Assembly: GCA_947448395.1 (NCBI GenBank)
Contig: CANFNA010000006.1
Location: 1-46,238 of the forward strand
Reading direction: 5' to 3'
DNA: 46,238 nt
Source of the DNA: Chthoniobacteraceae bacterium
GTDB taxonomy: Bacteria > Verrucomicrobiota > Verrucomicrobiia > Chthoniobacterales > Chthoniobacteraceae
Positions 8,966 to 18,676 of this stretch are shown piece after piece (the stretch's first letter is position 1; each line of letters starts with the position of its first letter). The notes beneath the pieces are model-generated. The model was given only the letters and a program-made list of their open reading frames with translations, had not been told where the DNA came from and made no database searches. The translations under genes and the position numbers were made by a program.

Positions 8966-9262
8966 GTTGGCATTAAAGGGTTACTCCGCCTTTGCCGTCT
9001 AGTCAGGTCTCCCGTTCCCCCTATGGTTAACGGGCGGATAACCTGAGGCGGACATCTGACTTCCAATAAAGGCATGTCATCAACCAGCCCACCCTGGCCT
9101 CCTATTTTATGTTATATCGGATCGGGATCGCCGACCTTTACTCGAACAACGCAGAGTAATTTTTGGCAGCCGATACGCGCGTTTGCTCGGTTTCGAAGAA
9201 AGCTTCATTTCAAAACTTTCTTCTCCATCCGCCACCTGCCCGTTCGATCTGCTTTCAAAGAT

Positions 9263-11635
9263 CTATTCGCGCACTTGAACTCCCAACTCGGATAAAATCC
9301 GCTGCTTGAGTCGCTCATGCGCAACACCTACTTCATCTGCAGTGAGTGTCCTGTCAGGAGCCCGATATGTCAACGAATAGGCGAGTGACTTCTGCTCCAT
9401 AGAAAGTTTCTCTCCTTTCGGATCAACGAATACATCGAACAGAGAAACTTCTCCGAGAAGCGACTCCTTTGCCTCACCAAGCACCTCAAGAATACGTTGA
9501 TGCGGCAGATCTTTGGGTGCCACAAAAGCAATATCCCGTGTCACTGAAGGGAATCGGGGAAGCTCTTGATACAGCGCTTGAGCATCTCCCTCGGCCAGAA
9601 TGCCGTCCAAGCTCAGTTCCGCAGCCAACACATTTCCGGAGAGATCCATCTCCCGCGAAACCGAGGGTCGAAACCATCCCGCCATTCCAATCGGCTTGCC
9701 TGCAAGCCGAATTTCTACGACCAACCCGAGTGGGCTCTCAGCAGATGCGGGCACAAACTGCAGATGCCGCCCAACCACGGCCTCCAGCACTCCTTTTAAA
9801 TCAAACAAATCGACTTCAGGCGCCGAGGCACAACGCCAAGTCGGCAAACATGCCGGCCCAGAGAGCAATATTGCGAGATGCGACCGCTCCTCGACGCCTT
9901 CGGAAAAGAAAACGCGCCCCACTTCAAATAAGCGAATCGCCTTCACACCAGCTCGGGCATTCCGGGAAGCGGCAGCCGCCAGCCCTGGCACTAAACTCGG
10001 CCTCAAAACGACTTGATCCTCATTGAGTGGATTTTTTACACGCAAGACTGACCCTCGGACGAAAGGGCTTTGCGCCATCGCTTCCGATACGAGCGTCAAG
10101 CTACGTGCCTCGAAAAGCCCCTGTCCAACCGCTGCACGTCGCATTTTCATCAGGCGATCATAGCGCCGGTCCGTCTCCGAACTCTCGGAAAACCGAGCCC
10201 TCGTCGTCGCCGGAAAATGTTCGATTCCAACCACCCTCGCGATCTCCTCAATCAAATCAATCTCGCGAGTTAAATCACTCCGAAACGAGGGAACATCCCA
10301 ACCCCCATCATCCTTCGTGAGCCCTAGGGCAGTGAGGATTTGATCAATTCGTGCTTCGGCAACTGGAGCGCCGAGAATCGACACCACACGATCAAGACGA
10401 AGCGGGACATGCTTCACGGGCGTCAACCCCTGCAACAAAGCTCCAAAATCTACCGCTCCTGTTGCTCTCCCAATCTGCAACGCGGAGAATTTCGCAGATG
10501 CCACCTCCGCGAGAAGAGACGCGGCACGCTGCGACGCTCTGAATACGCCAGCAACATCCACCCCGCGTTCAAATCGATAGCTAGAATCACTGGAAAGGCC
10601 GAGCCTTCTCGAAGTCCTCCGAACACGCGCAGAATCAAAGGTCGCACTCTCTAGAAGCACTCGTTTCGTTGAAAAATCTACGCCGCTTTCTTCTCCTCCC
10701 ATCACGCCTGCAATCGCCAAGGCAGCTCGGTCATCCGCAATCACCAAATCTTCCGGGGTGAGCACATACTTTTTCCCATCCAGCGCAAGAATCGACTCTC
10801 CCTCTTTGGCATAACGAACCCGAATTGCACCCTGCAGTTTATCGGCATCAAAAGCGTGAAGCGGTTGACCAAGCTCCATCATCACCCAATTGGTCACATC
10901 CACCACGTTGTTGATCGAACGCAACCCCAACGACTCCAACCGACGGCGCAACCATTCCGGACTCGCCTGAACACAGACTCCATCCAAAGCGCGCACGGAA
11001 TAGGCCAGACAACCTTCCGCTGGGACCTCAATTGGATCTGCTGCAGCAACCTCTGGAACGAAGACATGAGGCGTTTTAACGGATCTTCCCGTCAACGCGG
11101 CGACCTCGCGGGCAATCCCCTCATGACTCAACAAATCCGCACGATTCGGGGTGATTTCCAAATCCAAGATAGTGTCCCCAGGAAAGAGGCTCTTCAAAGG
11201 CGTCCCGACTGAAGAATTCGAGTCGAGGATCAACAATCCCTCACCGTCTGCGGAGATTCCAAGTTCCTTCGCACTGCACATCATCCCCTGAGACTCCACC
11301 CCACGGAGCTTCCCCACCTTTATCTTAAAATCTCCGGGCATCACCGCCCCCGGCTGCGCCAGCGGAACCTTATCGCCCACCTTAAAATTCTTGGCTCCGC
11401 AAACGATTTGGCGAGGCTCTCCCGAACCATCATCGACTTTACAAACCGATAGTCGGTCAGCATTCGGGTGTTGTTCCGATTCCAAAATCTGCGCCACGAC
11501 CACGTGGTCGATCGAAACTCCTTTCGTTTCAATTCCCTCAACCTCGACCCCGGCATGCGTAAGCAGAGTGGCAAGAGCTTGAGCGTCCTGAGGGAAGTCC
11601 ACCAATTCGCGGAGCCATTTTAGAGAAACCTTCAT
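9263..11635 (-). CDS. pheT: Phenylalanyl-tRNA synthetase beta subunit
   Basis: 790 aa; MKVSLKWLRELVDFP start, tRNA-binding domain, B3/B4 and B5, C-terminal FDX-ACB (LPRFPSVTRDIAFVAP...SLAYSLTYRAPDRTLTADEV). Confidence 0.96.
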   Translation of the reverse strand: MKVSLKWLRELVDFPQDAQALATLLTHAGVEVEGIETKGVSIDHVVVAQILESEQHPNADRLSVCKVDDGSGEPRQIVCGAKNFKVGDKVPLAQPGAVMPGDFKIKVGKLRGVESQGMMCSAKELGISADGEGLLILDSNSSVGTPLKSLFPGDTILDLEITPNRADLLSHEGIAREVAALTGRSVKTPHVFVPEVAAADPIEVPAEGCLAYSVRALDGVCVQASPEWLRRRLESLGLRSINNVVDVTNWVMMELGQPLHAFDADKLQGAIRVRYAKEGESILALDGKKYVLTPEDLVIADDRAALAIAGVMGGEESGVDFSTKRVLLESATFDSARVRRTSRRLGLSSDSSYRFERGVDVAGVFRASQRAASLLAEVASAKFSALQIGRATGAVDFGALLQGLTPVKHVPLRLDRVVSILGAPVAEARIDQILTALGLTKDDGGWDVPSFRSDLTREIDLIEEIARVVGIEHFPATTRARFSESSETDRRYDRLMKMRRAAVGQGLFEARSLTLVSEAMAQSPFVRGSVLRVKNPLNEDQVVLRPSLVPGLAAAASRNARAGVKAIRLFEVGRVFFSEGVEERSHLAILLSGPACLPTWRCASAPEVDLFDLKGVLEAVVGRHLQFVPASAESPLGLVVEIRLAGKPIGMAGWFRPSVSREMDLSGNVLAAELSLDGILAEGDAQALYQELPRFPSVTRDIAFVAPKDLPHQRILEVLGEAKESLLGEVSLFDVFVDPKGEKLSMEQKSLAYSLTYRAPDRTLTADEVGVAHERLKQRILSELGVQVRE

Positions 11636-11661
11636 ATGCGAGCAATTTAAGGGGTGAAAAT

Positions 11662-12672
11662 TTAGAACTGGGAGAGGAACCGCTGATCACTGTCCGTGAA
11701 CAATCGAATGTCAGGCACCCCCGCCATAATCATAGCCAAACGATCGAGCCCAAAACCAAAGGCGAACCCAGTGTGGATCTCAGGATCCAGCACCCTCCCG
11801 CCTCGCCGCTCATTCACCGCATCAAACACCGCCGGATCCACCATCCCGCACCCTGCAATTTCCAGCCACCGATCGGTTCCTAAAGCAGCACTCTGGATAT
11901 CCACCTCGAAACTCGGTTCCGTGAACGGGAAAAAATGCGGTCTGAACCGGAACTTCGCGTCTTTTCCAAAAAGTTCGCGGAAGAAAAACTCCAAAGTTCC
12001 GCGCAAGTCGCCGAGCGTGACCCCTTCGTCCACATACAAACCCTCCATTTGGTTGAACTGAGCAAGATGCGTCGCATCCACTTCGTCGCGCCGATAAGCC
12101 GCTCCAGGTGCAATAATCCGGACCGGAGGAGAAACTCGCTCTAAGGTTCGGATCTGGATGCTTGATGTATGCGTCCGAAGCAACCTTCCGTCAGGCATAT
12201 AAAAAGTATCCTGTTCGTTTCGTGCGGGATGATCTGCCGGCGTATTCAACGCATCAAAACAGTGCCACTCGCTTTCAATATCGGGACCATCCGCCAAAGC
12301 GAAACCCATGCGGCGAAAAATCGCGGTTGCGCGGTCCATGAGTTGCGTAATCGGATGGAGCGCCCCAACTGGAAAAGCCGTCCCAGGGAGGGTGACGTCG
12401 ATGCCAGAAAAAGCCCCAGCCTCCTGCACCGCTACCAAAGCCGCCTTCCTTTCATCCAGCGTGGTTGTCACCGCTGAGCGGGTTTCGTTGAGAAGCTTGC
12501 CAATGCGAGGCTTGTCCTCCTTTGAAACCTCGCGCATCCGGTCGGATAGTGCCGTTAGTTCTCCGCCCCGCCCTAAAAAGCGGACTCGCAGTTGCTCGAG
12601 TTCGGACTCCCCAGAGCAGGCCAGAATGGCTGCAATAGCATCGGAACGAAGGGATTCAAGTTGGGCTTCCAT
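11662..12672 (-). CDS. pheS: Phenylalanyl-tRNA synthetase alpha subunit
   Basis: LHPITQLMDRATAIFRRMGFALADGPDIESEWHCFDALNTPADHPARNEQDTFY ... GLDRLAMIMAGVPDIRLFTDSDQRFLSQF; start MEAQLESLRSDA at 12672. Confidence 0.96.
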   Translation of the reverse strand: MEAQLESLRSDAIAAILACSGESELEQLRVRFLGRGGELTALSDRMREVSKEDKPRIGKLLNETRSAVTTTLDERKAALVAVQEAGAFSGIDVTLPGTAFPVGALHPITQLMDRATAIFRRMGFALADGPDIESEWHCFDALNTPADHPARNEQDTFYMPDGRLLRTHTSSIQIRTLERVSPPVRIIAPGAAYRRDEVDATHLAQFNQMEGLYVDEGVTLGDLRGTLEFFFRELFGKDAKFRFRPHFFPFTEPSFEVDIQSAALGTDRWLEIAGCGMVDPAVFDAVNERRGGRVLDPEIHTGFAFGFGLDRLAMIMAGVPDIRLFTDSDQRFLSQF

Positions 12673-12770
12673 GGAGTGGTAAGTGGGAAAGAATTTCGGA
12701 GTCTGGCAGGATGCCGTAGCTTTCAAACGGCGCAAGCCCCTCTTGAGAGCCCGATGCTGAAAAGAACCGG

Positions 12771-13652
12771 ATGCGCTCGCAAACGTCTTTCGCTATAACC
12801 ACCGTAAACACCCCCTGTTGGTTTGCGCCCTCCATACGACTCAAAAACAGTATGCTCTTACCCATCGAACTCTCCGATTTAAGGGAAGCCACTCCAACTT
12901 TGCTATCCCTCGCAATCATCGAGATTTTATTGTCGATGGACCGCCTTTTGGAGGTCTCGGAAGCGGCCTCTCACCTCCCCGCCACACGTCGACAACCGGC
13001 AATTGAGTTGGGGGGATTTATTGCTGACCTTGCGCGGCTTGGAGGGCTTTTTTTGGCCGCGCCGATCATCTCTAAATTTTTAGCGGCAAAGGTCCTCGGT
13101 GCCTTTTACCTCCTCGAAATGATGTCGTCCCATTTTGTCGCCAAACAAACCCCTGGCGTTGACCCGAAAACACGCAACTGGAGCTTCATTCGGACGGTGC
13201 TTGGAGTCGCACTCCTTGACGTCACTTTCAGCATCGGAAATATCGTTGCAGCCCTCTCTCTAACAAAACAGGTGTGGATTGTCGCGTGCAGCGGGATTTT
13301 TTGGATGACATTCACACGGCTCTTTTCGGGCTCGTTAATGATTCTTTGCCAACGGTTTCCTATGCTCAAAAACAACGTGCCGATTCTCGCGGGAGGAATT
13401 GGAGTTTTGTTACTGGTTGAAGTGTTGTCAAAGCAGCTGGGACTTTCCGTGACGACTCCATGGCAACAGTTTGCTGGGCTCGCTTCGATCGTGTTGTTGA
13501 CAGCAGTCTATGACGCATTTCCCACGCTTCAGAGGCGCCTGGATCCGATCCTAAAGGGAGTTGGGCTGCCACTGGCCCGATTGCTGAACAGGTGCCTCTC
13601 ATTCCTTTTTTGGCCGGTCCGAGCGCTCCTCGGAAATCTTGTGGCGCGCTAG
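12771..13652 (+). CDS. TerC-family-like integral membrane protein (divergent)
   Basis: Seven or so hydrophobic segments, LLSLAIIEILLSMDRLLEVSEAASHLPATRRQPAIELGGFIADLARLGGLFL and LLDVTFSIGNIVAALSLT resemble the two TerC half-repeats. True start may be internal (e.g. MLLPIELSDL). Confidence 0.65.
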   Translation: MRSQTSFAITTVNTPCWFAPSIRLKNSMLLPIELSDLREATPTLLSLAIIEILLSMDRLLEVSEAASHLPATRRQPAIELGGFIADLARLGGLFLAAPIISKFLAAKVLGAFYLLEMMSSHFVAKQTPGVDPKTRNWSFIRTVLGVALLDVTFSIGNIVAALSLTKQVWIVACSGIFWMTFTRLFSGSLMILCQRFPMLKNNVPILAGGIGVLLLVEVLSKQLGLSVTTPWQQFAGLASIVLLTAVYDAFPTLQRRLDPILKGVGLPLARLLNRCLSFLFWPVRALLGNLVAR

Positions 13653-13760
13653 GAAGTGGAAAGCCCAGTGGCCGGCCGTTTACAATCCCTCAGAGTCTTA
13701 CTCCATAGCTAGTCACCTGAAAACTCGACGCCCATTGAGAGGTCGATACCCTTTCTCGCC

Positions 13761-14987
13761 GTGATCTCTCCCCTCGGCCTGCGAGACCGTATTTTATTCT
13801 GCGCATTTTTCTTTGTCCTCGCTCAGGCCATCGCCCTTTGGTTCGTGCCATTCAGTAACGTATTTAAAGCGTACGGCCTCGAATGGATGATCCCGTACGC
13901 GCTGGCCTCCACGGCCGTAGCGGCGCTTATTTCTCCAATCATTACCGGGGCCATGGCGGATCGTCATTACAGTGCCACCCGCCTTTTGGGATATCTCTCA
14001 CTCGCTACCGCAGCCATGCTTGCAGTCACTTTTTTGGGAATCGAACGGCATTGGAATAGCGGGGTGATTCTCGCTCTTTTCCAGCTGCAACAACTCTGCT
14101 CCCAACCCTCTTGGGGACTTGCCAGCATGGTGGTTCTTGCAAGCCTCCCAGAACCAGGAAAACAGTTTGGCGGCATCCGCGTCTGGGGCACGTTCGGTTG
14201 GGTCTTCGGCTGCCTCCTCATCAGCTTCGGACTCCACGCAGATTCATCGACGCTCGTGGGATATGTTTCTTCAGCCACGTGGGCGATCACCGGACTGCTC
14301 GCTTTTCTCCTTCCGAACATCAAGCCACAGGCGGAAAAGACTCCGCAACGGTGGAAAGACATGCTGGGCCTCGAAGCGTTTCAACTGCTCAGAAATCCAA
14401 CCCACCGCTCCATCTTCCTCACCGCGGGACTCTTCAGCATCCCTCTCGCAGCCTTCTACCCCTTCACCGCACTACAACTGCGCGAACTCGGATTCCAGTC
14501 CGTCTCCGCAGCAATGTCTCTCGGCCAAGTCACTGAAGCGATCTCCATGTACGCCCTCGCCCCGCTACTAAACCGTTTTCCGCTCCGCAGTCTCTTCTTA
14601 GCGGCCTTACTGACCAGCATCGTGCGATATGTTTTCCTTGCAGGAAACCAGCTCAGCGGATTGCTCATCGGGATCTTTCTCCACGGAATCTGCTTCACGC
14701 TGTTTTTCATTCCCGCCCAAATTTACATTGAGCACTACGTGGACAAAGCCATGAGGTTTCGAGCACAGGCACTCATGACCCTCCTCATTAGTGGCTTTGG
14801 AAACTTTCTTGGCTATCTGGGCTGCGGATGGCTCCGCACGCTGTGCACTAAGAATGAGCAAACACTCTGGTTTGAGTACTGGCTCATCCTTTCCGGAATA
14901 GTCCTGATGGTCGCACTGTACTTCCTGCGCTCCTACCAACATCCACCTCCACTGACCGTCTCACCACCGGATCCAAGTAAGTCCTAA
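13761..14987 (+). CDS. MFS transporter, nucleoside-permease-like
   Basis: 408 aa, about 12 [59 protein letters not shown] resemble the nucleoside:H+ symporter MFS group. GTG start. Confidence 0.8.
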   Translation: MISPLGLRDRILFCAFFFVLAQAIALWFVPFSNVFKAYGLEWMIPYALASTAVAALISPIITGAMADRHYSATRLLGYLSLATAAMLAVTFLGIERHWNSGVILALFQLQQLCSQPSWGLASMVVLASLPEPGKQFGGIRVWGTFGWVFGCLLISFGLHADSSTLVGYVSSATWAITGLLAFLLPNIKPQAEKTPQRWKDMLGLEAFQLLRNPTHRSIFLTAGLFSIPLAAFYPFTALQLRELGFQSVSAAMSLGQVTEAISMYALAPLLNRFPLRSLFLAALLTSIVRYVFLAGNQLSGLLIGIFLHGICFTLFFIPAQIYIEHYVDKAMRFRAQALMTLLISGFGNFLGYLGCGWLRTLCTKNEQTLWFEYWLILSGIVLMVALYFLRSYQHPPPLTVSPPDPSKS

Positions 14988-16516
14988 CGGATTTTTGCAT
15001 CCGGCAGCGACGCCTTGATCCCTTGATCTATCGGCATGGCGTCGGCTTTGGGATCCAAGCCAGAACTCAACATGAGTCGGTCTAGCTCTGACTTTAACTC
15101 CTCAACTTTCGCGGAATACTTAGCATCGTTAATCAGGTTATTCTTTTCTTCCGGGTCAGCCTTCAAATCGTACAATTCGGCCAAGTGCCGGTCTGCTGTT
15201 CCATCCCCGTGAGGATAGTGAATGTACTTCCAAGCATCCGTCCTGACCGATCGGATATTCGGCGTGTAAGGAAACTGCTTCTCGTAGTTGTACTCGTAGA
15301 ACCAAGATTTCCTCCAACTAGAATCCCCTTCACGAGCGAGTTTCACCCAAGACTTCCCGTTTATTCCATCGAGTGGTTTTGCCCCGCAAAGCTCTAGCAA
15401 ACTAGGCGCTACATCCACCGTCAGCGCCTGCTGGGAGACCACCTTCCCTTTGCCTAGCCCTGGATATCGAACCAACAGGGGAATCCGAATACAGGGTTCG
15501 TGGGCGGTACGCTTGTCGACCATCCCGTGCTCGCCCTCCAACAATCCATTGTCCCCCATAAACACAATCACCGTGTTATCGAGTTGCCCTGTGGTTTCGA
15601 GAAATGACAAAAGGCGCGCCACACTGTCATCGACGCTCAGAATCGTGCCCCAGTAACCGTGCACCATGTTTTCGAAATCTTTCACGGCCTCAGGACGCTC
15701 GTCCGGAAAGGTCTTTCTCCATTCAAAAAGTGGCCCGTAGATCCCATGCCATGTGCTCAGACGTTGACGAATCCAGTCCGGCTTTTTCTCAAGATGAAAG
15801 GCCGTCTCAGGATAAGGGACTCGAACGGCATCAAAGGCGTGGGCGTACTTCTCCTCAGGCGTATAAAAGCTGTGAGGCGCCTTGTGGCCAATGCACATCG
15901 CCCACGGCTTTCCCGCATGGTCGCGTTTCATCCATTCCAGCGCCATATCCGTCACCACAGTCGTGTAATAGCCCGGAATCAGACGACTCCCCGCTCCGTT
16001 CACATTCCACTCGGTATCGAAGTATTTTCCTTGGCCTTTATGCGTCGTAAAAAAGTCAAACCCAGCCCGCGGGGTATCATTGTCCTCTCCCATGTGCCAT
16101 TTTCCAATGTAGGCGGTTTCGTAGCCGCTCTCCTTCAACCGCATGGGCCAGTGCCCAACGTCGGAGGGCAACTCGGTGAAATTATCGCGCACTCCGTGGC
16201 CGTGCGCATACTTTCCCGATAAAATGGAGGCGCGACTCGGGGAGCAGAGGGAGGTGGTGCAAAACATGTTCTCGAAGCGCACTCCCTCCTTCGCCAAACG
16301 ATCGATGTTCGGCGTCTTCAGCGTCGGATGCGCCGCACAACTCATCGCGTTCCAGCGAATATCATCGCATAAAACAAATAACACGTTCGGCCGACTCCCA
16401 GCCGATGCTTTTTGTGCTCCGGAAGCAACATTCGAGAATAAAATCGTCGCTAGAAAAATAGAGACGGAAACAAAAATTGCCCGCACGTTTCGCTGAAAGA
16501 TAAGTTGAGGAGGCAT
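14984..16516 (-). CDS. Sulfatase (type I, Cys-type)
   Basis: [35 protein letters not shown] formylglycine motif, [35 protein letters not shown]. Start [34 protein letters not shown] at 16516 gives a signal peptide. Confidence 0.93.
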   Translation of the reverse strand: MPPQLIFQRNVRAIFVSVSIFLATILFSNVASGAQKASAGSRPNVLFVLCDDIRWNAMSCAAHPTLKTPNIDRLAKEGVRFENMFCTTSLCSPSRASILSGKYAHGHGVRDNFTELPSDVGHWPMRLKESGYETAYIGKWHMGEDNDTPRAGFDFFTTHKGQGKYFDTEWNVNGAGSRLIPGYYTTVVTDMALEWMKRDHAGKPWAMCIGHKAPHSFYTPEEKYAHAFDAVRVPYPETAFHLEKKPDWIRQRLSTWHGIYGPLFEWRKTFPDERPEAVKDFENMVHGYWGTILSVDDSVARLLSFLETTGQLDNTVIVFMGDNGLLEGEHGMVDKRTAHEPCIRIPLLVRYPGLGKGKVVSQQALTVDVAPSLLELCGAKPLDGINGKSWVKLAREGDSSWRKSWFYEYNYEKQFPYTPNIRSVRTDAWKYIHYPHGDGTADRHLAELYDLKADPEEKNNLINDAKYSAKVEELKSELDRLMLSSGLDPKADAMPIDQGIKASLPDAKIR

Positions 16517-16603
16517 CACTGAGATTTGGGGTTGGGGCACCACCCTAAGGACCGCTGATTTCGCTTCTTGTGACATGCAGCCAAATTTTGGTGAAATCCG
16601 GCC

Positions 16604-17431
16604 ATGGACACGGCATCCCTCGTCCGCCAATTTTCGATGCGCCTCGCAACGCCTCTCGCGTGGGTTGACCTCTTTAACGACACACCCGAAATCGAATGTT
16701 TTGTGAAAGACACTCAAGGCCGGAGAATTCGCGTCAGCGCTGGGATTTGGCACCGCCTAGGAATGAACTCGGAAGAGGCCATGATAGGCAAAACCGACCA
16801 CGAATTATTTCCGCCCCACATAGCAGACCAATATACACTCAGTGACCAAGAGGTGATCATTTCTAAAGCCCCGCTGCTAGGAGTCGTAGAAATTTGGATC
16901 AACGAGCAAGGCGCTTTCGACTGGTTCATCACAAACAAATACCCGCTCTTTGGCTCGAATGGGAAGGTAGTTGGAATTATGGGAACCCTTCGGAAAGCCT
17001 CTGGCATTCAAAAGTCTATCGCCCCCGATTCCCCGCTCGTGAGAGTCGTAAATTACGTCCGCGAACATTTGCATGAACCATCTCGGATGCCCTTGCTGAG
17101 TAAAGTCGCAGGACTTTCCGAGAGGCAGCTTCGGCGCCGATTCCACCAAGAATTTGGTACAGGGTTAAACGCATTTATCCTCCAAGCCAGAATTCACGCT
17201 GCCGCGGACACGCTGGTCAGGAAAGATACGCCAATTGCGGAAATTTCGCTGTCGGTGGGCTTTTGCGATCAAAGCGCCTTCACTCGCGCATTCAAACAAC
17301 ACATGGGAGTGACCCCACGGGAATATCGACTCCAATACAATAAGACTTCTTCTCCCCACAAACGAATCCGAGAGCCACTCACTGGGTCTGTTCGACGGAA
17401 ATACCGTCATTCAGTGAATCCGCCGGATTAG
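16604..17431 (+). CDS. AraC-family transcriptional regulator with N-terminal PAS-like domain
   Basis: N-terminal PAS-like ([47 protein letters not shown]...), C-terminal two HTH ([55 protein letters not shown]). Divergent from the sulfatase. Confidence 0.92.
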   Translation: MDTASLVRQFSMRLATPLAWVDLFNDTPEIECFVKDTQGRRIRVSAGIWHRLGMNSEEAMIGKTDHELFPPHIADQYTLSDQEVIISKAPLLGVVEIWINEQGAFDWFITNKYPLFGSNGKVVGIMGTLRKASGIQKSIAPDSPLVRVVNYVREHLHEPSRMPLLSKVAGLSERQLRRRFHQEFGTGLNAFILQARIHAAADTLVRKDTPIAEISLSVGFCDQSAFTRAFKQHMGVTPREYRLQYNKTSSPHKRIREPLTGSVRRKYRHSVNPPD

Positions 17432-18572
17432 CGACCACGCGATCTTCAGGACCCAGTCCCTCGAGAATCTCCACGGTATTTCCAAAATCTCGCCCCAACG
17501 TCACATGCCTCAAAAGAACGTGGCTTGATGCGTCCACCGTAGCAACTTGCGCCTCGCCGGCTCGAAAAATTAACGCATTCGAGGGAACCGTTAGAGGATG
17601 CTCTTCCTGCGCCTCGGCAATCTGCACTTGCGCATAACTCCCCGCAAAAAGACGGCCATGAGTGTTGTCTATTTCCAACTCCGTTAGAAGGGTTCTGGAA
17701 CCTGAGTCCATGGCGCCTGCCGTCCTCACCACTCTGGCTGCGAAATATTGACCGTGCAACTCAGGCAGCGCGACCTTCGCCTCCTGACCGATCTGAACAC
17801 TCCTCGCAAAAGACTGCGGCACGCGTACAAAAAGCCGCAGTCGCTCTGTATCCGCCAGGCGAAACAATTCGCGACCAGTGCCTGCCTCCACCAACTGACC
17901 AACATCCAGTTTCCGTTGAGTAATTATGCCCGAAAAAGGTGCTGTAATTCGGGCGAATCCGGAAATTTCCTCCAACCTCTGAACCTCGGCTTTCGCGGCC
18001 TCGGCTGCTGCAATTTTGAGTCCGAAATCCGCATCCTTCTCGTCGGCGTCCTGAGCCGCTGCCGATTTTGAAACAAGCAATTCGCGCCAACGGCGAGCAG
18101 TTGTTTCAGAGAGTTGCCGAGCGGCCACTGCTAGGGCGAGCTGCGCCTTTGCCCTTGAAAGCTCCTTCTGCAGCTCTGGAATATCCAACTCAGCAAGCAA
18201 TTGCCCGACAGAAACTTTGTCACCAAGATCGACATGCCATTTCCGAACATACCCCGTCACCCTGGCAGAAATCGACGCCTCTACCACGGGCTTTAGTTCT
18301 CCTGAGAGAGACAACGGCTTCTCCGGAACCGCAGGAACCGGCTTCACGGTGCGAACGCGAACGATCGCCAAGTCTCTCGTCTGCGCGGCCACCTCCTCTT
18401 GCTGATGCAATTTAGGCAGCAACCCCCAAACAAACGCGGCGCCACCAAGCATTAATGCAAGAATCAAGGCGCCATAAAACATCCCTCCAGAGGTTCTGGG
18501 GAGTGTGGCATCTTGAAATTTTTGGGAGGTGTTCTGAATCACGAAATGCGTCCGTTCAAACACGGTAACCAA
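17379..18572 (-). CDS. Efflux RND transporter periplasmic adaptor / HlyD-family protein, no adjacent RND permease
   Basis: 397 aa; VRKWHVDLGDKVSVGQLLAELDIPELQKEL, GFARITAPFSGIITQRKLDVGQLVEAGTGRELFRLADTERLRLFVRVPQ. Confidence 0.9.
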   Translation of the reverse strand: MVTVFERTHFVIQNTSQKFQDATLPRTSGGMFYGALILALMLGGAAFVWGLLPKLHQQEEVAAQTRDLAIVRVRTVKPVPAVPEKPLSLSGELKPVVEASISARVTGYVRKWHVDLGDKVSVGQLLAELDIPELQKELSRAKAQLALAVAARQLSETTARRWRELLVSKSAAAQDADEKDADFGLKIAAAEAAKAEVQRLEEISGFARITAPFSGIITQRKLDVGQLVEAGTGRELFRLADTERLRLFVRVPQSFARSVQIGQEAKVALPELHGQYFAARVVRTAGAMDSGSRTLLTELEIDNTHGRLFAGSYAQVQIAEAQEEHPLTVPSNALIFRAGEAQVATVDASSHVLLRHVTLGRDFGNTVEILEGLGPEDRVVANPADSLNDGISVEQTQ

Positions 18573-18676
18573 CTGGACGGGTAAAAGCTTGGAAAATTCC
18601 TTCGCGGTTCTCCCTCAAATAGACTCACAGGGTCCGTTGACGCTAACCGACCTGCCTGCTTTTCTCGGTTCCTGTC

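Noticed and set aside
9195-9223. 8-bp inverted repeat GAAGAAAG...CTTTCTTC downstream of pheT as a terminator
   Set aside because: AT-rich stem with a 13-nt loop and no T run on either strand; not a convincing intrinsic terminator.
9074-9295. 73-aa ORF in the thrS-pheT gap
   Set aside because: No domain, no clear ribosome binding site, overlaps the pheT 3' end; probably chance.
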